A stretch of DNA of 64,000 nt from the NCBI RefSeq assembly GCF_000427465.1, contig NZ_ATYB01000008.1:558001-622000 (forward strand), given 5' to 3'. The notes under the pieces are model-generated. The model saw nothing but the letters and a program-made list of their open reading frames with translations. It was not told where the DNA came from and did no database searches. Position numbers and translations under genes: made by a program. Of this stretch, positions 45,774-54,486 are shown in pieces. Position 1 is the first letter of the stretch. Each line of letters opens with the position of its first letter. This DNA is from Sinorhizobium arboris LMG 14919. Lineage in GTDB: Bacteria; Pseudomonadota; Alphaproteobacteria; Rhizobiales; Rhizobiaceae.

Positions 45774-47147
45774 ATGCACAAGCGTTTCGATGCGATCATC
45801 ATCGGTGCCGGCCAGGCGGGACCATCCCTCGCCGGACGGCTGACGGATGCCGGCATGACCGTTGCGCTTGTCGAGCGCAAGCTCTTCGGCGGCACCTGTG
45901 TCAATACCGGCTGCATGCCCACCAAGGCGATGGTCGCGAGCGCCTACGCGATCCACACCGCCCGCCGCGGCGCCGAATACGGCATGACGACGGGTGCCGT
46001 CTCGGTTGATTTCGGCCGCGTTATGGCGCGAAAGGAAAAGGTCCGGCTCGATGCCCGCTCAGGCGTCGAGAAGTGGCTCAAGGGGATGAAGAACTGTGCG
46101 GTCTTCGAGGGCCATGCCCGTTTCGAAGGTCCGCGGGAGATCCGCATCGGCGACGACCTGATTTCAGGAGAGCGGATCTTTATCAATGTGGGCGGTCGCG
46201 CAGCGGTGCCCGACTTTCCCGGCGTGGACGACGTCCCCTATCTTACCAACAGTTCACTCATGGACCTTGCGGAGTTGCCGGACCACCTCATCGTCGTCGG
46301 CGGCAGCTATGTCGGGCTCGAATTCGCCCAGATGTTCCGCCGCTTCGGTTCCGATGTCACCGTCATCGAAAAGAGCGCGCGGCTGATTGGGCGGGAGGAC
46401 CCCGAAGTCTCCGACGCGATCCGTGAGATCCTCGAAAAGGAGGGCATCCGGATTCGCACGGATGCGGAATGCATCCGCTTCTCGAAACATGCCGGTGGCG
46501 TCGCCGTCGGCATCGATTGCACATCCGGCGCGCCCGAGGTCGTGGGCTCGCATGTGCTGCTTGCGACCGGCCGCCAGCCGAATACGGATGATCTCGGCCT
46601 GGACAAGGCAGGCGTGAAAACCGACGCACGCGGCTATATCGAGGTCGACGACAGTCTGCGCACCAATGTTCCACACATCTTCGCGATGGGCGACTGCAAC
46701 GGCCGCGGTGCGTTCACCCATACCTCCTATAACGACTTCGAGATCGTCGCCGCCAATCTCATCGACGACGATCCGAGGCGGGTGAGCGACCGCATCCTGA
46801 CCTATGCGCTCTATATAGACCCACCGCTCGGCCGCGCCGGCATGACCGAGAGCGAGGCCCGCAAGAAAGGCCACAAGCTCCTGATCGGGACGCGCCCGAT
46901 GACACGGGTCGGCCGTGCGGTCGAGAAGGGCGAGACGCAGGGTTTTATGAAAGTGATCGTCGATGCGGACACAAAGGATATTCTCGGCGCGTCTATCCTC
47001 GGAACGGGCGGCGACGAGGCCATCCAGAGCATCCTTGACGTGATGTATGCGAAGAAACCCTACACCACGATCGCCCGCGCGGTGCACATCCACCCGACCG
47101 TATCGGAGCTCATCCCGACGGTGTTCGGCGATCTCTCACAGGCGTAG
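45774..47147 (+). CDS. Class I pyridine nucleotide-disulfide oxidoreductase (mercuric-reductase/LPD-like)
   Basis: A 457-residue FAD enzyme: FDAIIIGAGQAGPSLAGRL binds FAD, GGTCVNTGCMPTKA carries the redox pair C42 and C47, VVGGSYVGLEFAQMFRRFGSDVTVIE is the NAD(P)H site, and VHIHPTVSELIPTVF provides the C-terminal His-Glu base. No N-terminal HMA domain and no C-terminal CC pair are present, so mercury reduction is doubtful. Its role may be reduction of a low-molecular disulfide, a lipoyl group or a quinone. The ATG at 45774 follows CTCGGAGG. Confidence 0.88.
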   Translation: MHKRFDAIIIGAGQAGPSLAGRLTDAGMTVALVERKLFGGTCVNTGCMPTKAMVASAYAIHTARRGAEYGMTTGAVSVDFGRVMARKEKVRLDARSGVEKWLKGMKNCAVFEGHARFEGPREIRIGDDLISGERIFINVGGRAAVPDFPGVDDVPYLTNSSLMDLAELPDHLIVVGGSYVGLEFAQMFRRFGSDVTVIEKSARLIGREDPEVSDAIREILEKEGIRIRTDAECIRFSKHAGGVAVGIDCTSGAPEVVGSHVLLATGRQPNTDDLGLDKAGVKTDARGYIEVDDSLRTNVPHIFAMGDCNGRGAFTHTSYNDFEIVAANLIDDDPRRVSDRILTYALYIDPPLGRAGMTESEARKKGHKLLIGTRPMTRVGRAVEKGETQGFMKVIVDADTKDILGASILGTGGDEAIQSILDVMYAKKPYTTIARAVHIHPTVSELIPTVFGDLSQA

Positions 47148-47333
47148 GTCATTTCCGAAAAGAGCGCCCCCCAGAGGACTGCCGCGATCGGCAGGAAGAA
47201 ATCGCTGATCGGGCCGTCACCCCCGGCGGCAATCCAGGGCACATCAATCAAAGAGCCCGACGATCTTAACCCGTCCCAATCCGACGCGCTAAGATCGCTT
47301 GCGACCCGTCCGATTCCTGCGCAGGAGATTGTC

Positions 47334-48287
47334 CTGAAGAAACCAGCCAACCTCGCGGTCAACCGCCTGAAATTCAAGCAACTGTCGCTGGTCATGACGC
47401 TCGTTGCCACCCGCAATCTGCATCGGGCGGCGGAGCAACTGAATCTCTCGCAGCCGGGCGCAACGAAGCTGCTTCGCGAAACCGAACTCACCCTCGGTTC
47501 GCCCTTGTTCGTGCGGACGAGCAGAGGCATGGAGCCGACGATCTACGGCGAGGCAGTTGGCCGCTATGCCCGCGTCTTTCTCAACGATCTCGCACGTCTC
47601 GGCGAAGAGCTCCGGTCGCTGCGGGAGGGCGTCATCGGAACCGTCCGGATCGGGGCGATCACCGAGGCAATACCGGGCCTCGTGGACGAGGCTATCCGGC
47701 AGGCAAAGACGATCCATCCCGATGTCTCGGTGTCCCTGATCGTGTCGACCAGCAACAAGCTGCTGGCCGCTCTGGAGGAAGGCGAGATCGAGATCGCCGT
47801 CGGCCGGATGACGGTGGCGCGTCACCAGGACGTGATGCTGTTCGAGCCGTTGCGCGAGGAATACCTCTCGATCATCGCAAGGCCGGATCATCCCCTGCGG
47901 CACCGGAGCGATCTTGATCTGAAGGATTTGCAGGATTTCGACTGGATCCTTCTGCCGCCGAGCACTCCCATCCGCAGGAGCATCGACATCGCGTTCTCTC
48001 AGAAAAATCTTGCCCTTCCACGTCATACAATCGAGACGGCCTCAATGCTGACGACAACGTCGCTCGTCGGGCGAAGCGACATGCTGGCCGTGATGCCCGA
48101 GACCGTAGCTCAGTATTACGAAGACGCGGGCCTCGTCTCCATCCTGCCGGTGCAGTTGCCCTCCTTCATTGGGGTCTTCGGCATCATCAGGCTGCGCGAT
48201 CGCCCCATGACCGCGGCGGCAAATGCGTTCATCGATCTCATCCGCCACATCGGAGCGAGCGGTGGAGGGAGTGATACCGTCGCCTGA
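47334..48287 (+). CDS. LysR-family regulator, probable CTG start
   Basis: The first ATG in frame (47394) would begin inside the HTH, cutting helix 1. Upstream in frame, residues KKPANLAVNRLKFKQLSLV complete the family N-terminus, and no ATG, GTG or TTG precedes them. The CTG at 47334 stands exactly 6 bases after AGGAG (47323-47327), so I choose it, giving 317 residues. The HTH continues ATRNLHRAAEQLNLSQPGATKLLRE; this form resembles the GbpR subgroup. It precedes the tct transporter genes and most likely activates them in response to the transported acid. Confidence 0.82.
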   Translation: MKKPANLAVNRLKFKQLSLVMTLVATRNLHRAAEQLNLSQPGATKLLRETELTLGSPLFVRTSRGMEPTIYGEAVGRYARVFLNDLARLGEELRSLREGVIGTVRIGAITEAIPGLVDEAIRQAKTIHPDVSVSLIVSTSNKLLAALEEGEIEIAVGRMTVARHQDVMLFEPLREEYLSIIARPDHPLRHRSDLDLKDLQDFDWILLPPSTPIRRSIDIAFSQKNLALPRHTIETASMLTTTSLVGRSDMLAVMPETVAQYYEDAGLVSILPVQLPSFIGVFGIIRLRDRPMTAAANAFIDLIRHIGASGGGSDTVA

Positions 48288-48475
48288 TGCATGCCGCCCG
48301 CACGGAGGCACGGTGATTTCGTTTGGTTATCGCCGCTTTCGGACTTTTCATTAGTTTATGATCAATGCACATGGCAGTCTCTGCGAACGATGGTGGGGGA
48401 CCATCGAGAGTCAACTGCAATTCGTCGTCCGGGTTCAGCTGCCGCGGGTACGGAATGCAGCCTTTGGAGGAACAT

Positions 48476-49450
48476 ATGCTCAAATTACGTCTATCGATCG
48501 GTCTTGCTGCGGCCGCTCTTGCCCTGGCGAGCGCGACAAGCGCCCTTGCCGAATACCCCGAGCGCCCCGTTTCGATCATCGTCCCCTGGGGCGCCGGCGG
48601 CGGCGCCGACACGATCACCCGGATATACGCCATTGGTCTGGAGAAAGAACTCGGAGTGCCGATCAACGTGGTCAACCGTACCGGCGGCAATGGCGTCGTC
48701 GGACATTCGGCGATCATGTCGGCCAAGCCGGACGGCTACACGCTCGGTCTCTGCACCTCGGAGATCACCTATTTCAAGACGATCGGTCTTGGCGACATAA
48801 CGCCGGCAAATTTCGACCTTCTGTCACGCCTGGCGCTCATTCCCGCCGGTGTCACGGTTGCGGCAAATGCTCCGTTCGGCGACATGAAGTCCTTCGCCGA
48901 AGCCGTGAAGTCCTCGAAGAAGGGCAGCTACATCGCATCTGGCTCGGGCCTCGGCGGCCCGTGGCACATGGCGGTCGCCGGCTATCTGAAGGCTGCCGGC
49001 ATGCCCGCCGACCAGATCAAATTCGTCGCGAGCCAGGGCGGTGCGCCAGCCCTGCAGGATCTCGTCGCGGGGGGCATCACCGTATTCACCGGTTCGCCTG
49101 TCGAAGCCAAAGCGCTCGCGGAAGCAGGCGAAGTAAAGGTGCTGGCCATTATGGCCGACGAGCCATCGGAGGCCTTCCCCGGCGTACCGACGATCAAGGA
49201 TGCAACCGGAACCGACTGGTCACTGGCGAACTGGTTCTCGCTTTGCGCACCCGCCGGGCTGCCGGAGGACGTCAAGGCGACTCTGGTCGAGAAGGGCAAG
49301 GCCGCGCATGAGGCAGAACCCGTGCAATCAGCCCTCAAAGAGCGCGGCATCACGTCCCTTTGGGACGGTCCGGAGGCGTTCGGCATCTTTGCCGGCGAAT
49401 TCTCCGAAACCGCCGCCGATATCCTGAAGGATGTCGGCCTCGCCAAGTGA
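48476..49450 (+). CDS. Tripartite tricarboxylate transporter binding protein (TctC/Bug)
   Basis: A 324-residue Bug-family periplasmic receptor: signal peptide MLKLRLSIGLAAAALALASA then TSALA, cleaved before EYPERPVSIIVPWGAGGG. The WGAGGGADT loop and NRTGGNGVVGHSAIMSAKPDGYTLG are standard carboxylate-binding segments of Bug proteins. The ATG at 48476 follows GGAGGAAC. It leads a TctC-TctB-TctA run with an amidohydrolase at the end. The ligand is a carboxylic acid; which one is not known. Confidence 0.92.
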   Translation: MLKLRLSIGLAAAALALASATSALAEYPERPVSIIVPWGAGGGADTITRIYAIGLEKELGVPINVVNRTGGNGVVGHSAIMSAKPDGYTLGLCTSEITYFKTIGLGDITPANFDLLSRLALIPAGVTVAANAPFGDMKSFAEAVKSSKKGSYIASGSGLGGPWHMAVAGYLKAAGMPADQIKFVASQGGAPALQDLVAGGITVFTGSPVEAKALAEAGEVKVLAIMADEPSEAFPGVPTIKDATGTDWSLANWFSLCAPAGLPEDVKATLVEKGKAAHEAEPVQSALKERGITSLWDGPEAFGIFAGEFSETAADILKDVGLAK

Positions 49451-49618
49451 TCGGATCGTCGGGGAAAACTCTGCGTCCTGCCGCTTGTGCTGAACCATGG
49501 CCGGCGGGACGGAACCGATCGGAAACCCCGAGTGCGGCGGCGATTATCGGCCCCTGGTGGACGCGCTGCGCCGCCGCCCCTTCCTTCCTCTCTTCAACAT
49601 GCTTTCAGAGTTGCGTCC

Positions 49619-50074
49619 ATGGCGACATTGTCGAAAAGATGGCTTGGTCTGGCGGCCACGCTGCTCGGAGCCTGGTTCTTCTGGAGTGCCCAGCAGTTGC
49701 AACCGCTGCCGGGCGAGCGCTTCGGACCCGGCCTGTTCCCGTCCATCATCGGCAGCGCGATGGTGTTTTGCGGCCTTCTGCTAACGGTGACCGGAACCGG
49801 AGACACCGTGAAGCGCCGGCACGGCATCCGCGCTGCGAGCTGCCTCAGGCTCGTCATCATGTTCGCAGCAATAGCGCTCTATGTTTACGGAGCGCCTATC
49901 CTCGGCTTCCCGCTGACGGCTTTCCTCATCGTCGGCGCTTTTTCACTGTCGCTGGGCGTGCGCTGGTCCCTTGGATTGCCGTTCGCCGCCGCTGCCGCAG
50001 TTGTCTTCAGCCTGGTCTTTGAAACCCTCCTGCGCGTACCGCTCCCGCCGGGCGTCCTCGGACTGCACCTTTAA
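49619..50074 (+). CDS. Tripartite tricarboxylate transporter small membrane subunit (TctB)
   Basis: A 151-residue membrane protein with four hydrophobic segments (GLAATLLGAWFFWSAQQL, GLFPSIIGSAMVFCGLLLTV, LVIMFAAIALYVYGAPILGF, GLPFAAAAAVVFSLVFETLL). PGERFGPGLFPSIIGSAM after helix 1 is typical of TctB. The frame is open from 49487; the ATG at 49619 starts just before helix 1. It lies 168 bp after tctC and 20 bp before tctA. Confidence 0.88.
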   Translation: MATLSKRWLGLAATLLGAWFFWSAQQLQPLPGERFGPGLFPSIIGSAMVFCGLLLTVTGTGDTVKRRHGIRAASCLRLVIMFAAIALYVYGAPILGFPLTAFLIVGAFSLSLGVRWSLGLPFAAAAAVVFSLVFETLLRVPLPPGVLGLHL

Positions 50075-50094
50075 ACCCGAGCCGGAACATATTC

Positions 50095-51594
50095 ATGGAT
50101 ACCATCCTCTCAGCAGCAAGCCTCGTTTTTCAGCCGTCGGTTCTCGTCGTCATCTTTGCCGCAAGCTTACTCGGACTGGTTATCGGCGCGATTCCGGGCC
50201 TGACCGCCGTCATGGGCACAGCGCTTCTCGTTCCGATCACCTTCTTCATGGATCCGGTGCCGGCCATCGCGGCCATCGTAGCGATGACCGCCATGGCAAT
50301 CTTCGCGGGCGACGTCCCCGGCGCGCTCCTGCGCATGCCCGGCACACCGGCCTCCGCAGCCTATACGGAAGACGCCTATGCCTTCACCAAGGCGGGCAGA
50401 CCGGAATTGGGCCTCGCCATGCTCGTCGCGTCCTCCGTCTTCGGGGGGCTGGTCGGATCGGCGGTCCTGATCCTTGCCGCACCGCTCCTCGGCCGGTTCG
50501 CAATCGGGTTTTCGAGCCAGGAGTATTTCTGGCTCGCTATCCTCGGACTCTCCTGCGCGGCCTTTATCGCAAGCGGCTCTCCGCTGAAGGGCCTCCTGTC
50601 GCTGCTATTCGGTCTGACGGTCGCAACCATCGGGATAGACCCCGCATCGGGCGTGCCACGCTTCACCCTGGGCAATGTCGACCTGATGGGCGGCATCAGC
50701 ATGATCCCGGCGATGATCGGCCTGTTCGCCATCTCCGAAATCATCCGCCAGTGCATCCATCCGCCGGACGCAAACGTCGCGGAGTTGGGCCCGATGGCTC
50801 GCCTGACCGACGGTCTGTGGACCAATCTGAAAGCGACCATGCCCAATCTCTGGCGTGGCAGCGCGACGGGCACGCTGATCGGTGCGCTGCCGGGCGCCGG
50901 CGCCGACATCGCCGCCTGGATGTCCTATGCGGTTGCAAAGCGCTGCTCAAAAACACCGGAGAAATTCGGCAAAGGACATCTCGAGGGCATCGCTGAGGCC
51001 GGCGCGTCCAACAATTCCGCACTCTCGGGCGCCTGGGTCCCGACGCTGGTCTTCGGCATCCCCGGCGACAGCATTACGGCGATCGTCATCGGCGTCCTGA
51101 TCCTCAAGGGGATGGAGCCGGGTCCGCTGATCTTCGTCAAACAACCCGATCTCATCTACGCGGTCTTCATCGCCTTCCTTCTTGCAAACCTGCTCATGCT
51201 GCCGCTCGGATTGGCGCTTATCAAGGTCACTCGCCACATCGTCCGCATCCCGCCGCGCCTGCTGCCGCCTCTGGTGCTTCTCGCCTGCATCGTCGGGTCC
51301 TACGCGCTCAACAACTCCTATTTCGACGTCGGCATCATGCTCTGCTTCGGCGTGATCGGCTGGATCATGGAAGAAAACGGCGTACCCGTTGCACCGGCTA
51401 TCCTCGGCATCGTGCTCGGGGGCATGGTGGAGTTCAACTTCATGACGACGCTCGCCAAGGCGGACGGCAACCTGCTCGCCTTCTTCGAGCGGCCGGTCGC
51501 AGCGGCACTCGGCGTCGTCAGCATCCTTGTCTGGGCGGCGACCTTCCTCGGGATGATCGTGCGGTACGGCGCGGCCAGGAGGAAGGCCGCATGA
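50095..51594 (+). CDS. Tripartite tricarboxylate transporter large membrane subunit (TctA)
   Basis: A 499-residue TctA protein with about 11-12 membrane helices. The family motif LGLVIGAIPGLTAVMGTALL near the N-terminus and its internal repeat GTLIGALPGAGADIAAWMSYAVAKRCSK near residue 260 form the substrate path; EAGASNNSALSGAWVPTLVFGIPGDSITAIVIG is also highly conserved. It uses an ion gradient to import the acid delivered by TctC. Its stop overlaps the amidohydrolase start by 4 bases (ATGA). Confidence 0.95.
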   Translation: MDTILSAASLVFQPSVLVVIFAASLLGLVIGAIPGLTAVMGTALLVPITFFMDPVPAIAAIVAMTAMAIFAGDVPGALLRMPGTPASAAYTEDAYAFTKAGRPELGLAMLVASSVFGGLVGSAVLILAAPLLGRFAIGFSSQEYFWLAILGLSCAAFIASGSPLKGLLSLLFGLTVATIGIDPASGVPRFTLGNVDLMGGISMIPAMIGLFAISEIIRQCIHPPDANVAELGPMARLTDGLWTNLKATMPNLWRGSATGTLIGALPGAGADIAAWMSYAVAKRCSKTPEKFGKGHLEGIAEAGASNNSALSGAWVPTLVFGIPGDSITAIVIGVLILKGMEPGPLIFVKQPDLIYAVFIAFLLANLLMLPLGLALIKVTRHIVRIPPRLLPPLVLLACIVGSYALNNSYFDVGIMLCFGVIGWIMEENGVPVAPAILGIVLGGMVEFNFMTTLAKADGNLLAFFERPVAAALGVVSILVWAATFLGMIVRYGAARRKAA

Positions 51595-52535
51595 GCGACG
51601 ATCTTCCTATCATCGATGCACACCACCACTTCTGGGATCCGGTTTCCAACAATCATCCCTGGCTTTCGAAGCGTCCGCTGATCCCGTTCCGCTACGGCGA
51701 TTATTCGGCGATCTGTCGCCCCTTCCTGGCCGACGATTACGACCGCGTGAGCGCAGGGCACAACGTCATTGGCTCGATCACGATGGAAGGGGAATGGGAC
51801 CCGGCCGACCCTATCGGCGAAACCGCCTGGATCGACAAGCTTAGTGCCGGCTCGGGGCGCCCCCTGGCGCATGTCGCACATGCGGATTTGAGGAGCAAAG
51901 ACATCGACACGGTTCTGGCCCGGCTCGCGCGATTTCCCATCGTGCGCAGCATCCGGCAGAAACCTGCGGCAACGCCCGACCCGCGATCTTTCCAGCAGGG
52001 CCGGCCCGGCTCAATGAGCGATCCGGCGTGGCAGCGCGGCTTTGCCCGTCTTGCCGCCCATGGATTGATGTTCGATCTGCAAGTGCCGTGGTGGCACCTT
52101 ATCGAGGCTATCGGCATCGCCGAGCGCTATCCCGACGTCCCGATCATCCTCAACCACACCGGCCTGCCCGCGGATCGGAGCGCTGAGGGGCTGGCGGGCT
52201 GGCGCAGCGCCCTGCGCGATTTCGCCCGTGTGCCCCATGTCGCGATCAAGATCTCCGGGCTCGGCCTCAGGGGAAGACCGTGGCGGCTGGAGGATAATCG
52301 TCCCATTATCCTGGACGCTATCGATATGTTCGGGCCGGAACGTTGCATGTTCGCCTCGAACTTCCCCGTTGATGGCCTTTGCGGGAGCTTCGACACCATC
52401 TTTAGGGGCTTCAAGGAAGCGACGCGCGGCTTCGATCGCCGGGAGCGGGAGGCGATGTTTGCCGGCAACGCCGCGCGCATCTACCGCGTAGCGTGTCAAA
52501 TCGAAAGGATGTCCGCGATGCGACGAAGAACGTGA
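51591..52535 (+). CDS. Metal-dependent amidohydrolase (PF04909, lactone-hydrolase type)
   Basis: A 314-residue TIM-barrel hydrolase. DAHHHFWDP at residues 9-17 supplies the first metal histidines, ILNHTGLPADRS another histidine, and FASNFPVDGL the late aspartate region. FDLQVPWWHLIEAIGIAERYPDVPIILNHTG is typical of the group with LigI (2-pyrone-4,6-dicarboxylate lactonase) and sugar lactonases. The ATGA overlap with tctA indicates that the transported acid or its product is this enzyme's substrate. The exact lactone or amide is unknown. Confidence 0.85.
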   Translation: MSDDLPIIDAHHHFWDPVSNNHPWLSKRPLIPFRYGDYSAICRPFLADDYDRVSAGHNVIGSITMEGEWDPADPIGETAWIDKLSAGSGRPLAHVAHADLRSKDIDTVLARLARFPIVRSIRQKPAATPDPRSFQQGRPGSMSDPAWQRGFARLAAHGLMFDLQVPWWHLIEAIGIAERYPDVPIILNHTGLPADRSAEGLAGWRSALRDFARVPHVAIKISGLGLRGRPWRLEDNRPIILDAIDMFGPERCMFASNFPVDGLCGSFDTIFRGFKEATRGFDRREREAMFAGNAARIYRVACQIERMSAMRRRT

Positions 52536-52579
52536 CGGCTATGCGGTCGAACCGGATCCGAGCGGGGTCCGGAAAACCC

Positions 52580-52601
52580 TCTGCCCGGCAGAACGGGCAG
52601 A
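52580..52601 (-). terminator. Hairpin terminator between convergent amidohydrolase and DDAH genes
   Basis: TCTGCCCG at 52580-52587 and CGGGCAGA at 52594-52601 form a perfect 8-bp stem with a 6-nt loop. On the minus strand the stem is followed by GGGTTTTCC, a weak T-run. It sits 45 bp from one stop codon and 37 bp from the other, so it may serve both operons, mainly the minus-strand one. Confidence 0.55.
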
Positions 52602-52637
52602 AGGCGAGGCCCGGGCTGAAACCACAACCGCCACAAA

Positions 52638-53432
52638 TCACATCCTGTCGCTGAACCACCTCAGCGACATACAGGAAAGGCCCGCATCGATCTTCCCGAT
52701 TTCCGTGGTCTTCAGCGGCACGACCTTGTAGCCGGCCTTGTCGAGCATCTCGATTGTCCTGGGGAAATCGGAGCCGACCATGACGACGTCGTTGACGCGG
52801 AGCGCGTTGGCGGCCGGTTCCTCGCCCTCGGGGATGATCATCTGCCTGAACTTCCCGAAGACACCGGACCGAGCAAGTCGGTTGGTGGAAAGGATCGTCT
52901 CGTCGTCGAGGAGCGAGCAGTCGGTCTTGAAATGCAGCACGCCCTCCGGGGTCGCGACGACCTCGCTCTTGCGCCCGAGCTTTTCGAGGCAGGCCTGCAG
53001 CGCCGCCGCGCCCGCCCTGTCGGTTCTCGCCGACAGGCCGATCATCACGCTTTCCCGCGTCGTCAGCACGTCGCCGCCGTCGGCATAGCCTTGCGGCAGG
53101 TCGAGCACCGTCTCGAACATGTCGCGCAGCGTCGGCGCGATTTCCTCGACTTCCTTGACGCGCGTGGCCGCTCCGGGCCGAAGCAAGACCGCTCCCTCTG
53201 TGAAGACCAGAGCTGGGTCCTCCACGAAAATCGAATCCGGAAAGGCTTCGAGCGCCGGCAGAACCGTGACCTTCACGCCGGCATCGCGCATCGCCGCGAC
53301 ATAGGCATCGTGCTCGGCCTTCACGCCCTCGTAGGCCGGGCTGCCGCGATCCTCCGCGCGCAAGCCGTTGACGACCGACCGTGACGGCGAGCGGACGATG
53401 ATGGAATTGAATCGGTAGGCGGGACGCGTCAT
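52638..53432 (-). CDS. Dimethylarginine dimethylaminohydrolase-like amidinotransferase-fold enzyme
   Basis: A 264-residue guanidino-group hydrolase. PDSIFVEDPALVFTEGAVLLRPG, YADGGDVL, the active-site H167 in GVLHFKTDCSLLD, and the nucleophile C254 in KIDAGLSCMSLRW match the DDAH family, which converts methylated arginine (or arginine) to citrulline plus an amine. The ATG at 53432 starts MTRPAYRFNSIIVRSPS. It is the last gene of the minus-strand run after OsmC. Free arginine or another guanidino compound is also a possible substrate. Confidence 0.88.
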   Translation of the reverse strand: MTRPAYRFNSIIVRSPSRSVVNGLRAEDRGSPAYEGVKAEHDAYVAAMRDAGVKVTVLPALEAFPDSIFVEDPALVFTEGAVLLRPGAATRVKEVEEIAPTLRDMFETVLDLPQGYADGGDVLTTRESVMIGLSARTDRAGAAALQACLEKLGRKSEVVATPEGVLHFKTDCSLLDDETILSTNRLARSGVFGKFRQMIIPEGEEPAANALRVNDVVMVGSDFPRTIEMLDKAGYKVVPLKTTEIGKIDAGLSCMSLRWFSDRM

Positions 53433-53461
53433 TGCAGAGTCTTCTCCCTCTGTTTGATTTT

Positions 53462-53893
53462 CTATTCGGCGGAAACCTTGCTGGAGAAGTCCGGACTGCC
53501 GCGCAACGTGTTGCTGACCGTGCAGATCTGCTCCTCCGCCGCTTCCATGATGGAGTGGCGCACGGTGTCGTCGAAATCGCCCTTGATAACGAAGGCGATG
53601 TCGAACCGCGCGACGCGCGACGGTTCGTCATGTGCCTTCTCACCGGTCACCTTGACCGAAACTTCTCTGAGCCGGTCGAGCACGCCGAAACGGCTCGCGG
53701 CGATACGGGCGCTGAGCACGAGACAGCTCGCCAGCGAAGCGTAGAGAAGGTCGAGCGGCCCGTATCCCGGCTGCGAAGGACTGGTTACGATATCGAGTTC
53801 GCCGCCGGTCAGCGATGTCACATGCGGAAAGCCGGTCCGGCCGACTACGGCGGTCGCGCCTGTCTCCCGGGTCCTCGCTCTAAGCTCGGCCAT
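53462..53893 (-). CDS. OsmC/Ohr-family peroxiredoxin-like protein
   Basis: A 143-residue OsmC-fold protein. The two redox cysteines are C57 in LLYASLASCLVLSAR and C124 in EEQICTVSNTL, as in OsmC-type thiol peroxidases that reduce organic hydroperoxides. The ATG at 53893 follows AGAGGC; the longer frame to 53956 runs into the mutarotase gene. It lies 13 bp after the FucU/RbsD gene and 29 bp before DDAH, in one run. Confidence 0.87.
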   Translation of the reverse strand: MAELRARTRETGATAVVGRTGFPHVTSLTGGELDIVTSPSQPGYGPLDLLYASLASCLVLSARIAASRFGVLDRLREVSVKVTGEKAHDEPSRVARFDIAFVIKGDFDDTVRHSIMEAAEEQICTVSNTLRGSPDFSSKVSAE

Positions 53894-53906
53894 CGGCTTG
53901 CCTCTT

Positions 53907-54362
53907 TCAGTCGATTTCCGGCGGAACGACGCCTTTGGTGAAGAGAAAGCAGCCATAAAAACGCGTCTCGCCGGTAGTGATGACGCAATAGGCCTTCTTC
54001 GCTTCCTCGTAAAAGGCGAAGCGCTCTATGCCGTACATCGGCGCTGGTTTCCCTTCGGCGCGATCGATTTCGGCCTGAACCTCGCGCTGCACCGCCGGGA
54101 TTTCGCCCGGCGCACCCATGACCTCCATGCGCCCGGCGGAGGGCTGCAGCGGCGTGTCGAGAGGTAAGACGGAAAGGACGGCCTTCGCCGCGCGCGCCGC
54201 CGAAACATTGTCGATGTGCAGCAGTTTGCCCAGCGTGGTCTTCCGGGCGATGGCATCCGAGGGAAAATTGGTGTCGGAAATCACCAGTGTGTCGCCATGG
54301 CCCATCGAGCGCAGCGCGTGCAGCACATCGGCATTGAGAGCCGGGTCGATATTCTTGAGCAT
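53907..54362 (-). CDS. RbsD/FucU-family sugar mutarotase
   Basis: A 151-residue protein: MLKNIDPALNADVLHALRSMGHGDTLVISDTNFPSDA is the family start, with the catalytic histidine in MGHGD, and AFYEEAKKAYCVITTGETRFYGCFLFTKGVV is the C-terminal motif of FucU. These enzymes interconvert sugar anomers. The ATG at 54362 is supported by AGGAGGACAGG. In this operon it would act on deoxyribose, ribose or a related sugar before phosphorylation, a role inferred from deoC and DeoR nearby. Confidence 0.87.
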   Translation of the reverse strand: MLKNIDPALNADVLHALRSMGHGDTLVISDTNFPSDAIARKTTLGKLLHIDNVSAARAAKAVLSVLPLDTPLQPSAGRMEVMGAPGEIPAVQREVQAEIDRAEGKPAPMYGIERFAFYEEAKKAYCVITTGETRFYGCFLFTKGVVPPEID

Positions 54363-54486
54363 TCCTGTCCTCCTCCACCGCAAAGCGCGCTCGCATCAGG
54401 CCGTTTCCGGCGCGCGCCGTCAACACCCTGTTGCTCTTTCTCCACGCTTCCGATGGGACGGCCACCGCTCAACCAAGAGCGGGAGG

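Noticed and set aside
45774..47147. Mercuric reductase (merA) call
   Set aside because: No HMA domain, no C-terminal cysteine pair and no mer genes around it.
47394..48287. ATG 47394 as start of the second LysR gene
   Set aside because: It would remove the first HTH helix and has no ribosome site; the upstream CTG with AGGAG fits better.
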